64,000 bases of DNA from Prionace glauca (GCA_037974335.1 CM075760.1:49124469-49188468), one strand, 5' to 3'; counted from the first letter of the stretch, positions 44,565 through 57,115 are shown. Made by a program: numbers and translations. The notes: a model not told the origin generated them from the letters alone.

Positions 44565-46672
44565 TGAATGTATTGACGATTCTTATCCTGTCGCGAGGGA
44601 AGTGTGGTCTTTCCAAAAGTGTGATACGTTACCTCATTTCCATGTCAGCGGCGGATCTACTGGTCATTATCATCGATCTCATTTTGAGGCAAATTCCCAT
44701 GAAGTTTCAATTTTTAATCATTTACCAATTTAAAATATGTAATATCCATGCTGTCTTTCTTTATGCAGTCACTGATTGTTCTGTCTGGTTCACTGTCACA
44801 TTCACCTTTGATCGATTTGTGGCTATTACTTGTCAGAAGCTGAAAATAAAATACTGCAATGAGAAAACTGCAACAGTAGTTCTCGGAACTGTGAGTGTGC
44901 TATTCAGTGTAAAGAACATTTTCTGGTATTTCATGTATGGTGATAGATATGCGATTCAGAATATTCCCCATTTTTGTTATGTTGGCAATGATGTCCTCTA
45001 TTCTGCAGCATGGGGAGTGGTTGAAAATCTGCATTATATTTTAACACCGTTCATTCCTTTTTTGTTGATTCTGTTGCTGAATGTTTTCACCATTAAACAC
45101 ATTCTAGGGTCCACCAAATTCCGCAGGAGACTTCAGAGCCACAAGCGTATGGATAGTTCAAAGGACCCAGAGACAGTGAAGAGAAGAAAATCCATTATCT
45201 TACTGTTTGCTCTATCAGGAAATTTTATCCTGCTATGGTCAATCTTACTTATCCACTCCTTTTGTGAACGATTATATAATTTAAACTTAATTCATTTTTA
45301 TATCCCTTCATTTGTGCGGGAATTGGGATTCATGCTCCAACTCAGAGAGATAGCCTCTAGGAACAGAGATAGCCCGGGAAATTACCGCCCGGTGAGTCTG
45401 ACCTCAGTGGTTGGTAAGCTGATGGAGAGGCTTCTGAGGGACAAGATTTACGACCATTTGGAGAGGTTTGACATGATCAGGAATAGTCAGCATGGATTTG
45501 TCAAGGGCAGGTCGTGCCTTACGAGCCTAGTTGAGTTCTTCGATAATGTGACTGAACACATTGACGAAGGAAGTGCCGTGGACGTAGTGTACATGGACTT
45601 CAGCAAGGCTTTTGATAAGGTCCCCCATGCAAGACTTCTTGAGAAGGTGAGAGGGCATGGGATCCAAGGGCCTTTGGCCTTGTGGATCCAGAACTGGCTT
45701 GCCTGCAGAAGGCAGAGAGTGGTTGTGGATGGGTCTTTTTCGGAATGGAGGTCAGTCACCAGTGGGGTGCCCCAGGGATCTGTTCTGGGACCCTTGTTGT
45801 TTGTCATTTTCATAAATGACCTGGATGAGGAAGTGGAGGGATGGGTTAGCAAGTTCGCTGATGACACGAAGGTCGGCGGTGTTGTGGATGGTCTGGAAGG
45901 ATGTCAAAAGTTGCAGCAGGACATAGATAGGATGCAGGAATGGGCGGAGAAGTGGCAGATGGACTTCAACGCAGATAAATGTGTAGTAGTCCATTTCGGC
46001 AGAACCAACGGGATGAACGAGTACACTATTAAGGGCAGGGGTCTTAGTAGAGTTGAAGAGCAGAAGGATCTCGGGGTCCGGGTTCACAGGACTCTTAAAT
46101 CGGCCTCGCAGGTGGAGGAGGTGGTCAAGAAGGCGTATGGTGTACTGGCCTTCATTAATCGAGGGATTGAGTTTAGGAGTCGGGAGGTAATGCTGCAACT
46201 TTACAGGACCCTTGTCAGGCCTCATTTGGAGTACTGTGCGCAGTTCTGGTCGCCTCACTATAGGAAAGATGTAGAAGCTATTGAAAGGGTGCAGAGGAGA
46301 TTTACAAGGATGTTGCCTGGACTGGGAGGCATGCCTTATGAAGATAGGTTGAGGGAGCTGGGACTCTTTTCCCTGGAGAGGCGAAGGTTGAGAGGCGACC
46401 TGATAGAAGTTTATAAAATGTTGAGAGGAATAGATAGGGTGGACTCTCAGAGGCTATTTCCCCGGGTTGAAATGGTCGCTACGAGGGGACACAGATTTAA
46501 GGTGCGGGGAGGGAGGTACAGAGGTGATGTTAGGGGTAAGTTTTTCACTCAGAGGGTGGTGAGTGATTGGAATCGGCTGCCGTCGTCGGTGGTGGAGGCA
46601 AACTCGCTGGGGTCTTTTAAAAGACTTCTGGATGAGTATATGGGGTTTAATGGGATTGGGGGTTATAGATAG
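44565..46672 (+). CDS. Chimeric open frame: GPR139-like receptor TM1-TM6 fused to LINE reverse transcriptase
   Basis: One uninterrupted frame of about 700 codons. The first 260 or so are receptor (VNVLTILILSRGKCGLSK to FVRELGFMLQL). The remaining 440 or so are LINE: NYRPVSLTSVVGKLMERLL, DVVYMDFSKAFDKVPH, GVPQGSVLGPLLFVIFINDL, KFADDTKVGG, LYRTLVRPHLEYCAQFWSPH, FFTQRVVSDWNRLPSS, ending GFNGIGGYR and a stop. With exon 1 spliced on it would encode about 734 residues. The LINE is 5'-truncated before reverse-transcriptase block 2, so no endonuclease and no full polymerase. That the frame continues is seen; that a protein is made is not. Confidence 0.75.
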
Positions 46673-46760
46673 GTCTATAGATTGGTGGGGTTGATGCGAT
46701 CGGCGCAACTCGAGGGCCGAAGGGCCTGTTTGTGCTGTAATGTTCTATGTTCTATGTTCT
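45344..46760 (+). mobile_element. CR1-type LINE inserted in the receptor exon
   Basis: 1,417 bp, 5'-truncated, flanked by the apparent 5-bp duplication aactc (45,339-45,343 and 46,761-46,765). The left receptor has ccaactcctgagttgc uninterrupted. The tail is ttctatgttctatgttct. The reverse-transcriptase frame is fully open, so the insertion is young. Confidence 0.92.
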
Positions 46761-46882
46761 AACTCCTGAGTTGCTGCACCAATACATACATTTATGCAGT
46801 GACCCAGACACAATTCAGGGAGGATCTGAAAAATGTGATCAGATTTCCATTTAATGCAATTGTGAAATTACTTACTGAATAA

Positions 46883-47490
46883 TAGATTTCTTCTTCAACA
46901 ACAGGAAGCCCCCAAGCAGAATTTCTCATGGGAAGATCACTTTGCCCAAAGTTAAGTCTGATCTTCCAAGGGTGGAAGTTGACACCCAGTGCCATTCCCA
47001 TCAACCGGGAGGGGCACTGAAAGGCAGTTGATAGGTTATTAGTAAAGAATCATGGCAATGAATCCGCGTGGTTGTGAGGGACGTTCCTATCAGGGCCTAT
47101 TTCCTATCAATTCTGTTTGGGAGATACCTCCCATGGGAATGCTTCAATCATCTACAACCCATAAAACCCCAACCATTGCAAGAAAAAAAATCACTTCCCA
47201 GCACACCACGAACTTCAGAAAGAATTCCAGGCACTCCAGCTCCTGCTCTCCATCTCCACCAGTGAGAAACTCAGGGCCTGAAACAGACACAGCGGATTTA
47301 GCCTCTCGACCACATTGTCTCCCAGTAAAGGGAGCTCGGGCCACAGTGCTGGTGGTGGAAGAGGCGAGCTTCCGTCTGCAGAAACTCACTCACTTAGGAG
47401 GCTGAGCAGGACGAACCAGACCCAGCATTGAAACGAGCCGTTGATGTCGTCTATATGGATATCAGTAAGGTGTTTGACAAAGATTCAGAA
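46883..47490. other. Downstream of the split receptor: conserved unidentified repeat
   Basis: Mirrors 28,290-28,855. The frame with NFRKNSRHSSSCSPSPPVRN and LVVEEASFRLQKLTHLGG lies on the plus strand at 47,052-47,405. Confidence 0.45.
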
Positions 47491-49089
47491 AATAGCACTT
47501 GCCCCAATTTTTGTCTATTTCTCTATAACTGCAGTTGTATAATATCATTAAAGACATAACGGTTTGTAAAAGTCCTATGGCTGTGAGATTATGTACTGCA
47601 TTAACATTTAACAAAAACAATTTGAAATGAGTCAGGTGATTTGAAAATATTTTCCAAGTTTGCAAACGCAATAATCCCTATAATTCAGAACAGCGAAAGC
47701 ATGGAAGTGTTTAGAATTGTATGTGCGCACAAAGCTGCCACACCAGCTGAGAATGTCTATTGCTGTTTATATTACAACTACAGGTTTTATCAATATATAA
47801 AATACACAGCAAGTCGGTAATAATCAGTACAATGAGGATAGTCTAAAACTTTTAAAGAACGGTGCTTTTAAATCTTCAAAATGCTGAGGTGGAAAGCAGA
47901 TAGTTTGAAGTGACGAAAATCTGTTGTGTGTTTACCTCGTAAGTTTCACAGTATCAGCAGTGACGAGATTGGACAGTTTTGGAAATTAAAAAAATCACAT
48001 GAAAAACCTGTGAGACTATTTCACCTCACTGTCGATTTCTTGTTCCAGATAACAACAATTAGTGTTTCATTGGCTGAAGGAGTCATTCATGTTCTTTCTG
48101 GACATGACTTTTGTCCAACAAATATTCCTTGTGTATATATTTTTTTTAAATTATGAAGTGGAAAGGCGGGCTAAATGTTCCATCGCTATCTTCCCTAATG
48201 GTCCATCTGTTTGGAATCAGCCCTCTCACCATCGCGGCCTGGGTTTAATTCGGGTCAGGGAATGACAATTTGTTGATTGCGTGCAGCAGATGAACGAAGA
48301 GGACCTGGAATTGCTTCCTGATTGAAAACAGGAGCGATAGCTCCAGTGACACGAGTTGTTTTGTTGGTCAGTCATGCTTGCATTTAAATGTTGTCTCTTT
48401 CAGAGATATTCATTCAGAATGATGATGTTGGTGTTAAATAAATGTATTGAAGTTAAAGGTTGAATCAAAAGAACGGAAAAATGCAATTTGCTTTGATAAG
48501 ATTTATTTTCGCTGCTCATTTTCGTATCAGCAAATCGTCATTTTCTGCAAAAGGAGAGTATGATGTTGGATAAGTGATCAGAGAGCGCCCTCCCGTGGAC
48601 AATACAGCATTGGAAACAGGCGCAGAAACCAGACCCAAAATATCTGCACTCAGAGACACACCCAATACAGCCACACACTGGACAAGAGTAAACTTCCGTT
48701 CAACATCCACACTGTTAGCACCACTTAGAGTTTTGAAGGTTTCAGTCTTGCCTCTTACTCTTTTGAACTCTCTGGGTGCAAACCTGACGTCATTATCCTT
48801 TTCTCATAAGATAACCCAAACATAGCTGGCAATGGTTTAGTGAAACTACTCTGAACTATTATTTTAACACATTAACTTTTTTTTAAGATAAGGAGACAAG
48901 AACTGTGCACAATATTCGAGATATGCCCACTGCCCTCGCCAACGGCCAAATTTCCGGTCTATCTTTGTGCCGTTAGCACATTTAGCATTTATATCTTCAC
49001 TCTCTTCATCACTGCAGAAATCATCCCAATTATATGTTTCTTCACAAATTCAGCCAGAATGTATTTGTTCAGGTCAGATCCAGTTTAAT
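47491..49089. other. No gene recognised
   Basis: Mirrors 27,597-28,289 and 23,221-24,124. The empty site of the left-arm LINE is near 48,185-48,195 (ctatcttccctaatgg). Confidence 0.5.
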
Positions 49090-50260
49090 TAACTTGTTTG
49101 AGTTTTATGCTGAGTAACAGATAGTTTGTGAGTGTATTTCTCTTAATAGGCTTCCAAAAGTCATGTGATACTGTGCTGCACCGCAGCCTTGTGAGTAACT
49201 TGGAGATCAGAGAATAAAATGGATCGGAGCGACATGGATAGGAAATTGCCTGAGTGCCAGGAAACAATTCGTAGCTGTTTTTCGGAGTAGAACAAATCTT
49301 GCAGTCATGTTGCCAGGAAAAGGTTATATGAACATTGAAATTCACGACATAGTAATGCCCGAGAGCTTGAAGTGGAGGCCAGCCTTTCAAAATCTGTGAA
49401 CGATCCAAAACTTGGAAACATTGCCAACCATCAGTAGATCATTCAGAACTTCAGAACGCAAAAAAAGAACTAATTGGTGGAATGGATGAGTAATTTGCAT
49501 ATTTATCCTATTGCAGAGAAAAGTTCCATGATTAGTTTTGTTCAGCAGAATTTGAAGAGAAAAATGGAAATAATGAAAAGGCCACGAAAGTGAATATAGA
49601 CGCCGAGGGACTGGAGTGAATATGTGTATAAATCATTCATGATGCAAGATAGGTTCAGACAGCGGCAAACAGAAAAAGGGAATAGGTTTTTTTTTGTCTA
49701 TTGGGGAAAAGAATGCAGAAGCAAGGAAGTTGTGCTATTTTTGTAGCTAACACATGGAAAATAGTCAGCCGAAAAAATCGTTCCAATTTTGGGCACCGAA
49801 CGTAAGGCAGGATGTAAAGTCAATAGGCTGGAAGCAGGGAAGAAAAACACGAGAATAATTCCAGAGATCAGAAACTTCGGTGACGAAAATATTTTGGAGA
49901 GGATCGGACTAATTTCCTTGACAGAAAGTTGCTGATGTGACTTTAATGAGACATTCAAAATCCTGAGGGGTCTTGATAGAGTAGATAGAGAGAAACTGGT
50001 CAATGACAGAAAGATCTTGACACAGAGGGCGCGGGTTGTAGTAAATTGATGGAAGAAACATGGAGACATCAGGAAAAACATTGTCAGACAGTGAGTGATC
50101 CAGATCTGGAATGTGCTGTTTGAGAGTGTGGTGCAGGCAGAGCCAATTAATGGGTTCAAAATGGAATTGGATAATTGTCTGAAAATGAACAAAATGCTGG
50201 ACTGTGGGGTACAGAGTGTTATTGGATAAATTGCTCCTTTCGAGGGCCAACACACACATG
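49090..50260 (+). mobile_element. Old LINE relic, right arm
   Basis: Reverse counterpart of 22,050-23,220. The worn FQKSCDTVLHRSLVSN stretch is recognisable near 49,150-49,200. Confidence 0.72.
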
Positions 50261-50984
50261 ACGCTTCAAAATGGCCTTCTTCTCTGCTGTAAATACTTTA
50301 TCAATGTTGAAAGGAAGATAGTAGCACAGAGGTAACGTCTCTGCGAAAGTAATTCCGAGGGTAGGCAAATTTCTCAAGATATATATTCAAATCCAACTAC
50401 AAAAGGTTCTAAAATGCAATTACAGTTTTGAATTTAAAGATCGTTTCCGTAATTGCGGCCATGACAAGAAATATATCAGATTCTCTAACATTCTGCCGAA
50501 AGGAAAACCTTCCATCATTCCCCAGTTTAGCCCAGAGGTGACTCCAGGCGCACACTTGTTTGGCGATTACGTGCCTTCTATGATGTCTAGAAAACCAGTA
50601 AATTCAATGTATTAGTGATTGCCAATATCCAGCTGGCCTTACCAGCTGGATATACAGCTCACCAAAGAATAAGAAACCGCAACTGAAATCAGCATTTCAC
50701 AACACCTGCAATAGCAAAGGTCGTCCAGGAGATGGCAGTGAAACTGTGCTTTTTGGTACGACACGACACAGATGATCATCTCAGTTATTTCTGTAGTAGA
50801 CTCAGTCTTTGTCCATCCTAAACGTGACCCAGTTTCTCTGACACGAAATGATATTTCTGATTATCTGGCAATAATTCCCAGTTGATTCTGCACTCAGTAA
50901 AATCCCAGTTGTTACAATACTGCACCAAGCCTCATTGCCCCATTCATTCTGACAGTTATGACAGCACGGAATTAATTCTCGCCT
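50261..50984. other. No gene recognised
   Basis: Mirrors 21,341-22,049. Confidence 0.45.
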
Positions 50985-51574
50985 AATGTCATGAAACTCC
51001 ATATCTCCGCTGTTACTTCACTGGACCCTCTCACTCCTGATAATGCACCGGGACATGTTACTGTTTGCATTACACCAGGCTCTGTCTCAGTTATTACATT
51101 GTTGGAACCTTCCACTTATAAAGAAACATGGACAGCCTCTCAATCACTGCTGCACTAGTCCGCCTCCCTGTTTATATTGAATAATATCCTGTCTCTAATT
51201 ATTCTGTTACATGAATTATTTATTTCTGCAATTGCCCCGTCAAAGTTTACATCGACCTAAAGGTTTGGTTTGGAATTACTGCATCGGATTTGTCTCAGTT
51301 TACATGTTACAATGGCCAGAATCAGACAAAATTACACGAGGGGACAGTTTTATTGCGCTGTCTCCATAATTAATGCGCCACATTATACCTTTGTTCACTT
51401 TACACATTATCATTTCTCAAATTTTGTTTTACTCTGTATTGTCTCACTTGTTATTCCACTGGGCCACATCTCTGTTTATGTCACACCAGATCATGTCCCT
51501 ATTTTCTGATAGCGCTGATACGCTGGAAGCAGTCTCAGTTTAAATTACAGCGCACATTGTCTCTGCATATATTA
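50985..51574. repeat. Degenerate ~50-bp tandem repeat, right arm
   Basis: Mirrors 20,746-21,340. Confidence 0.65.
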
Positions 51575-52288
51575 GGATAGACCATGTCTTTGTCAAAACT
51601 GAGTCTGGCATATCTCTGATTATATCAGAAAACACCACGCTGGTTAGAAATATACTGCATACTCTCTCTCAATAATGACTGAACTGGGCCCAGTCTGCAT
51701 TCATATTAGTACAGGTGCTGTATCGATATCTTGTGCACTCGACTGTCTCCGTATCACTGCATAAAACCCGTCCCTTGTTTATATTACAACAGATCATATT
51801 AGTTGAATTGACCATGCAAAGTTGTCCGTTATTTTCCCTTAGAATATGTGGATTAGCCATGGTAACTGTGTGGGGCTAACGGGGATAGGGCAGAGGGGAG
51901 AAGCTGGGTGGGACACAGACTCGGTGGACAAGATTTGTGTTTCTGAACTGTAGGAATTCGATGGTTCTATGTCCAAGAAACATCACAGACATTTGCGTGC
52001 TTATTTATTTCAAATATTCTATTTTCTAATACCCACCTTTGGAGAAATGATCTCTTTTAGCAATTCCCCTTCAGTTTTCCCAATCATAACCTTCAGCCCA
52101 TCCCTGCCTTCCATGAATGCATGAAAACACCAAAGAGTTCATGTATTTCACCTGAAGAGCATTTAATATGTAACTATTTATTGACAACCATTCTGTTGTT
52201 TGCTCATGCGTTAAGCATGATTACAGCCTCACTATTTTGTTCCTGGCGTTAACCTATCTGTCTTTAGAGTTCTGTTGGAAAATGGATA
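51575..52288 (-). repeat. Outer copy of the ~700-bp duplication, right arm
   Basis: Mirror of 20,035-20,745. Contains the old SINE fragment near 51,830-51,980. Confidence 0.78.
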
Positions 52289-53067
52289 AATCACATCTCG
52301 AATGACGAGGAGACTACGAAAATTGATCTTCTCAGTGTCTCACTAAACTTCCTGATGTACGACTCAATTGTGTGCTGATTTGTGAAAATGATGGTGAAAA
52401 TGACCCTGGATATATAGCCGTCAGGAGATAATTACACCTGTAATTCTCAGACTTCTTATTTCTATTGATGCAAAGGATTGAAACATCTGCTACTCTCCAG
52501 ATAAGGAACAATATTTCTGTTTAACCGTTACCTTCACCAATTCCATGGTAACCATCTTAAATATTTTCTACTGTGTAGAGATTGTACAGTCTACGTAATG
52601 CGATGAATCAGGATCAGGTGCATCATAAGAGTGGCCAGACCTTATGTGATATAAACAGTGATATCACCTGGTGAACAAGGACTGCAGCGGTTCAAGATAG
52701 CAGCTCATCACCACATTGTCAGGGGCAATCAGAGAAGGGCAACAGATATCAGTGCTGCCCACACCTTATAAATGATTAAACATAATGCTCCAACAACAGA
52801 AGAAGAATCTAATCTAATATAGACAGATATGCTCGCGCAATGATGACATAAACTGGCTGGGAGAATCAATTGAACCAACGTATGAGTTCTCTAGAGTAAG
52901 AGTGACAGAACATGATATAACATTTAAATAAACATTTTTTGTGCGTGTGATCATTCGAGAGAAAGTGATTTGTCCAATAATGACAGGCAGGGGTCAAATG
53001 CAGCAAAATCTGATGCAGGTTCGAATTCACAACGGATTGGGTGACGGTTTCCAAAAATAATCATAGA
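52289..53067. other. No gene; fragment of a common repeat
   Basis: Mirrors 19,259-20,034. The common-repeat piece is at about 52,680-52,770. Confidence 0.5.
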
Positions 53068-54243
53068 GAATTAGAACATTATAATTTGAATAACCGGCTT
53101 CAGTGTATCACTGACAGAGACAGCTGGGCCCGGAGTCAGACTGGAACCTGAGAATTAGAACATTACAATGTGAATGACTGGCTCCAGTGTATCACTGACA
53201 GAGACAGCTGGGTCCGGAGTCAGACTGGAACCTGAGAATTAGAACATTATAATTTGAATGACTGGCTCCAGTGTATAACTGACAGAGACAGCTGGGTCCG
53301 GAGTCAGACTGGAACCTGAGAATTGGAACATTACAATGTGAATGACTGGCCCCAGTGGATCACTAACAGAGACAGCTGGGCCCGGAGTCAGACTGGGAAC
53401 TGAGAATTAGAACATTACAATGTGAATGACTGGCCCCAGTGTATCACCAACAGAGACAGCTGGGCCCGGATTCAGACTGGAACCTGAGAATTAGAACATT
53501 ACAATGTGAATGACTGGCCCCAGTGTATCACTAACAGAGACAGCTGGGCCCGGATTCAGACTGGAACCTGAGAATTAGAACATTACAATGTGAATGACTG
53601 GCCCCAGTGTATCACTGACAGAGACAGCTGGGCCCGAGTCAGACTGGGACCTGAGAATTAGAACATTACAATGTGAATGACTGGCTCCAGTTTATCACTG
53701 ACAGAGACAGCTGGGCTCGGAGTCAGACTGGGACCTGAGAATTAGAACATTACAATGTGAATGACTGGCTCCAGTGTATCACTGACAGAGACAGCTGGGC
53801 CCGGAGTCAGACTGGAACCTGAGAATTAGAACATTACAATGTGAATGACCGGCCCCAGTTTATCACTGACAGAGACAGCTGGGCCCGGAGTCAGACTGGG
53901 ACCTGAGAATTAGAACATTACAATGTGAATGACTGGCCCCAGTGTATCACTGACAGAGACAGCTGGGCCCCGAGTCAGACTGGGACCTGAGTATTAGAAC
54001 ATTACAATGTGAATGACTGACCCCAGTACATCACTGACAGAGACAGCTGGGCCCGGAGTCAGACTGGGACCTGAGTATTAGAACATTACAATGTGAATGA
54101 CTGGCCCCAGTGTATCACTGACAGAGACAGCTGGGCCCGGAGTCAGACTGGGACCTGAGAATTAGAACATTACAATGTGAATGACTGACCCCAGTGTATC
54201 ACTGACAGAGACAGCTGGGCCCGGAGTCAGACTGGGACCTGAT
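53068..54243. repeat. 84-bp satellite array, about 14 copies
   Basis: Reverse complement of the 17,744-19,258 array, with more variation between units (for example ggtccggagt versus gcccggagt, and one unit a base shorter near 53,630). Four copies fewer than the left array. Confidence 0.93.
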
Positions 54244-54698
54244 ATAAGGAAGGAATTATTTCTGGGGCCTGAGAGCAGGTTTCTTCGTCATGAGGAGTGA
54301 GGCAGGGATTTGTGTGGCAAACACGGATTGGAAACCCTACCACAACCGCAGGAGTGACTGACTCCACCTGACTGAGGCTTGTATTCACAAGGTGGGACAG
54401 TCATGGCGGACTCCATACATTTCTATTATCTGAGGTACTGATGGCGAATCTGTCGGAGGAACAGAAAATAATCTCTTCCTTCTCATTTTTACAAGCAGTT
54501 TCACATTTACAGACAGAATTAGCACACGTGAGGTCTGAAACAACTAAGTATGAAACCCTCATCGGAGGGAGAAAAACAGTGCAATAAATGTTAAGGATTA
54601 TTGTGTTTTTTCTAAAAAAAAGTTCGATCCGATGCTAATCTGTTCAAAGTGATGTTTTTTTAAATAGAATGGACTTTCGGAATGGTTCCTGGCAATTA
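54244..54698. other. No gene recognised
   Basis: Mirrors about 17,300-17,740. Confidence 0.45.
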
Positions 54699-54861
54699 CA
54701 CACACACAAAAATACACACACACAAACACACACACACAAGAACACTCACACACAGACACACACACACAACACACACACACAATCACAAACACACACACAC
54801 AACACACAAACACACACAGACACAAACAAACACACACAGACACACTCACACAACACACAGG
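54699..54861. repeat. (CA)n microsatellite with interruptions
   Basis: About 160 bp of CA with AA, AG and AT interruptions. The left arm has only a ~20-bp GT run at this place. Thr/His open frames over it are artefacts. Confidence 0.95.
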
Positions 54862-56369
54862 TTCTGTCAAAAGATAAGATTAGCACAAGAAGACAGTTGT
54901 ATAAATATTCCATTTTATTCCGTTTTAATGAAGGACAGGGAGAGACACAAAAAGGATTCTCCAGAATCCTTCAAAAGTTCATCCCATGAAGGAGATATCG
55001 AATTTATTTTCCAAAGTTTCTGTGAAATCTAATTCCATCACCCTTCCAACCTGTTCATTCCAGTTCATCACAACTCTGGTGTAAAAGTAAACACTTATCT
55101 TTCTGTCTCGCTGCTCAATAAAATAACTTTGTGCCCATTGGTTGCTGACCGTCCCCCAGTTGAAAGATTCTCTCTTTAATTAACCCAATCACAACTTCAT
55201 GATTATGAACACTAATAAATGTGTTGAAAAGACTGGCAAGGAGATAGAGACAGCGGGAGAGTTAGGAGAAAGCAAACCAGGGGGGCTGACAGATAAAAGC
55301 TGAGGAACAAAAATAAATAGCAGATGGAGAGAAAATGATCAAACAACGAAAGATAACAGCTATCATTCCCTCCCTTCACAGATCCCGGGGGAGTTCAGTG
55401 ACTGATCCACTGACCATCCAGTTATGTCCGGGATTGGAAACTTTAACCAGATCACACCAGGCTCATTTGTAAATGTCACCGCAATGTGACCTGTCTGACT
55501 CTGCCCTGACTCTGTGGTCAGATATAAGCCGCACTGACAGGTGTTCTCACCAGATTGTGGTCTCTGGATTTATTTTCTGCTCGGAAGTGAGATGTGCGGT
55601 TTGGAACCGGCAGCAGAGAAACAGGAAGTTGTGTTACCTGAGAATGAAACAACCGGGGCCAGTTTGATGTTATCACCGAGAACAGTCTTCCTGCCTGTGA
55701 GGGTGAACTCACTCTGAAAGCATCAAGAACAGTCACACAGATTGCTGCCGGTCTCAGCATTACAGTCACCCCCATTCCCATATTAATGAATCAAGAAAAT
55801 GGCCATATTTGGGGTTTAAACAGATTAATTGAAGGGAAGATGGACTGAAGGTTACGATTGAGGGAAAAGAGAAAAAGTTAAAGCAACATTTTTTATCCGC
55901 AGAGACATTCCGAAATAGAAAGTTTAAGTGTGCTGGGTGTTGTGTGTGAGAAATAGAGGAGAGAGGTTAATTGAGTGAAATGGTTAAGTTCCTACAATGA
56001 ATTTACCTCTGCTGAGATTTTTGTGCTTTATCTTTTCAGTCACAAGGTGCCTTAAGGAAGAAGAAAGAAATAGTCTCGGAGTCAGATCCGTCTCCTGGGA
56101 ACCTGTGTGAGTTAATGGAGACTGAGAGAGAGGAGAGAGGTTATCTGATTTAGGTTCAGTCTGAGACAGAGAAAGAGAGAAGTTCAGTGAATCATTTGAA
56201 AGATGCATTGCCTTGGCAGCGGAATGACCAGCTGTACATCACATTCAAGAGCGTCCAGGGCCATTCATTAACTTTATTTATTGACTGAGACACAGAATAT
56301 GCAATAAATACTGAATAAATTACAATATCATGCTTAAAATTAATAGCAATTATTTACACAGTAATTAGC
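54862..56369. other. No gene recognised
   Basis: Mirrors 15,650-17,100. Purine-rich stretches near 55,860 and 56,130-56,180. Confidence 0.45.
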
Positions 56370-56640
56370 ACTGGTACCTCACACTGTTAGGGACACAGGT
56401 TTCATTTAAGCCTTGTGTAACTGTGTGGTGTTTACACATTCACCCCGTATGTGCGTGGAGTTCCTCCAGGTTTACTGCTTTCTTCCTACAGTCCAAAGAT
56501 ATACAGGTTAGTTGGAGTGGCCATGTTGAATTGTCCTTCAGTGTCCATTTGCAGTGCAATGTGACATACATTCATTCTGTTCCTCAATCTCTTTTGAACA
56601 AGAGGATGTTACAAGTTTCATCCCAAACTTTCAATAAAAT

Positions 56641-57115
56641 ATTCCAGGAAATGCGAGAGCAATTAAATATGATGAACAACTCCCAGTAGTTATTAACAAG
56701 ACGAAACACATTCTTCGAACCCCATTACATTTTTAAAGCTAATTTCCATCTTTTCATCTCGTTCTGTTCTTTTTTTCCATCTGTCAAACGCATTTTATAG
56801 AAAACCAGTTACTAAGACAGTGTTGGCTTTATTATTAGTGTCCAATATAACACAAAGTAAGGCACGGATGTGTTCAGTAGTGCATGACACAGAGCCTAAC
56901 ACAATCATATCTGAGATGGAGCCCAATGTAACAGAAATGGCCTCTTAGCTGAACAAAAACTCAGAAATGATGATTTGTAGCAATTATCACGGTATGTCAT
57001 CATACAATAATAAATGGAATGGTGTGTCATGTAATATAAACAAATATAAGGTCTATTGCAATGATGATTCAAATGAGTCGCATGCAGTAAATAAAGACAC
57101 AAGGCCCAGTGTCTT
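56641..57115. other. Outside the right arm; degenerate short repeats
   Basis: Past the arm boundary near 56,640. From about 56,820 onward it has loose copies of the ~50-bp repeat family (acaaatataaggtctattgcaatgatg). No gene. Confidence 0.5.

Larger units (their letters stand above)
43900..46882 (+). pseudogene. GPR139-like receptor, right arm, split by a LINE
   Basis: Inverted duplicate of the left receptor. Exon 1 is 43,900-43,996 (MFWIIPLELRILWVFYDIQR.., donor ACTG|GTAAGT). A 568-bp intron ends in TTACAG. Exon 2 starts at 44,565 and matches the left copy at about 95% of residues up to ..ELGFMLQL (45,343). There a LINE intervenes (45,344-46,760), and the TM7 end (CTNTYIYAVTQ) and stop (46,880-46,882) follow it. 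The receptor therefore lacks TM7 in any direct translation. Up to the insertion it has no stop or shift, so it was disrupted recently. Whether it is transcribed cannot be told. Confidence 0.9.
39299..56640 (-). repeat. Right arm of the giant inverted duplication
   Basis: Reverse-complement counterpart of 15,381-33,965, 17.3 kb long. Private insertions: LINEs at 43,218-43,765 and 45,344-46,760, about 0.5 kb between the tRNA genes, and a long CA tract. The 24.1-27.6-kb LINE of the left arm is missing here. Confidence 0.9.

Noticed and set aside
54669-55032. Thr/His-rich open frames
   Set aside because: Translations of a CA microsatellite.
15381-56640. Inverted duplication as an assembly artefact
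   Set aside because: Private LINE insertions with empty sites, differing tRNA lesions and widespread base differences make an exact copy error unlikely. A misjoined divergent haplotype cannot be fully excluded without reads.
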